Source of the DNA: Flavobacteriales bacterium UBA5692
GTDB lineage: Bacteria; Bacteroidota; Bacteroidia; Flavobacteriales_D; Sanyastnellaceae
DNA: 22,268 nucleotides
Assembly: GCA_002420235.1 (NCBI GenBank)
Contig: DIHQ01000034.1
Span: 989-23,256, forward strand
Direction of reading: 5' to 3'
Shown here: in pieces, positions 22,114 to 22,268 of the stretch
Layout of the letters: each line of letters opens with the position of its first letter
Numbering within the stretch: position 1 is the first letter of the stretch
Notes under the pieces: model-generated
Database searches by the model: none
Seen by the model: the letters and a program-made list of their open reading frames with translations, nothing else
What the model was told of the DNA's origin: nothing
Made by a program: the position numbers and the translations under genes

Positions 22114-22268
22114 GAAAATAGGTTGGTATTTATTATCGTGTTTCGATGTCTTCCGGTACCATTTCAATACCGAAAGACTTGCAAATGTAATTCGTTGTTT
22201 TGCAAGGTGCAAGGATTACAGTTGAATTCAAAATGCCCACCGAATTTACCCAACTTATATTGGTCGTT
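22114..22268 (-). promoter_or_regulatory. exbB promoter region with TACATTTG -7 box
   Basis: This 155-base upstream region holds no supported gene. On the minus strand TACATTTG (22189-22182) matches TAnnTTTG exactly, and a TTG at 22212-22210 lies 20 bases upstream, which suits the -33 element. Predicted transcription would start near 22175, giving a leader of about 60 bases before exbB. This is the best-formed promoter in the window. Confidence 0.5.

Noticed and set aside
22114..22212. Longer N-terminal extension of ExbB
   Set aside because: It would cover the best promoter box in the window and bury the signal-like MKKLFTLLALAG start.
1..22268. CRISPR array, insertion sequence, prophage, tRNA or rRNA gene
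   Set aside because: No spaced direct repeats, transposase or integrase motifs, or RNA-gene sequence were seen; gaps between genes are too short to hold them.

Overview
The window looks like chromosomal DNA from a member of the Bacteroidota, probably a Flavobacteriales-type lineage with near-balanced base composition. The evidence is a secreted serine protease with a type IX secretion (T9SS) C-terminal tail, an ExbB / 4-TM protein / ExbD / ExbD cluster of the Bacteroidota type, an Mrp ATPase without the usual CPxC motif, and exact TAnnTTTG (Bacteroidota -7) promoter boxes in several of the short intergenic gaps. No mobile element, phage, CRISPR array, tRNA or rRNA was seen. Nearly every base is coding; the longest non-coding stretch is about 155 bases, at the right edge.

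Layout. (1) 1-1671, minus: an outer-membrane barrel-like protein translationally coupled to waaA (KDO transferase), which runs off the left edge. (2) 1768-8984, plus: a seven-gene nucleotide-sugar operon in the order WbpE-like aminotransferase, UDP-glucose dehydrogenase, UDP-xylose synthase, WbpD-like acetyltransferase, WbpA/WbpO-like dehydrogenase, RmlB, and a PHP-type tyrosine phosphatase. It makes activated sugars (UDP-GlcA/UDP-Xyl, part of a di-N-acetylated uronic acid route, and the first dTDP-deoxysugar intermediate) for a surface polysaccharide, but holds no glycosyltransferase, flippase or polymerase. (3) 8981-12802, minus: trmB, an alkyltransferase-like protein, mrp, an NifU-like protein, then ferredoxin-NADP reductase and a 2Fe-2S ferredoxin; this is an Fe-S/redox housekeeping group. 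(4) 12829-16702, plus: a MurG-like glycosyltransferase, tadA, mgtE and a SerA-like 2-hydroxyacid dehydrogenase. (5) 16690-19339, minus: the T9SS-exported protease followed by a small secreted or lipoprotein-like protein. (6) 19455-22113, minus: exbB, a 4-TM protein, exbD1 and exbD2, a proton-driven motor energising outer-membrane processes.

Most neighbours overlap by one base (TGATG or TAATG), abut, or are a few bases apart, which points to tight translational coupling within each operon. The most distinctive points are the interleaved sugar pathways with one missing step (no WbpB-type oxidase), the ExbD1 subunit about twice normal size with the 4-TM companion, the DST-repeat N-terminus of ExbB, the Cys-to-Ala alkyltransferase-like protein, and the CPxC-less Mrp beside an Fe-S scaffold. 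None of these proves a new system; most gene families here are recognisable.
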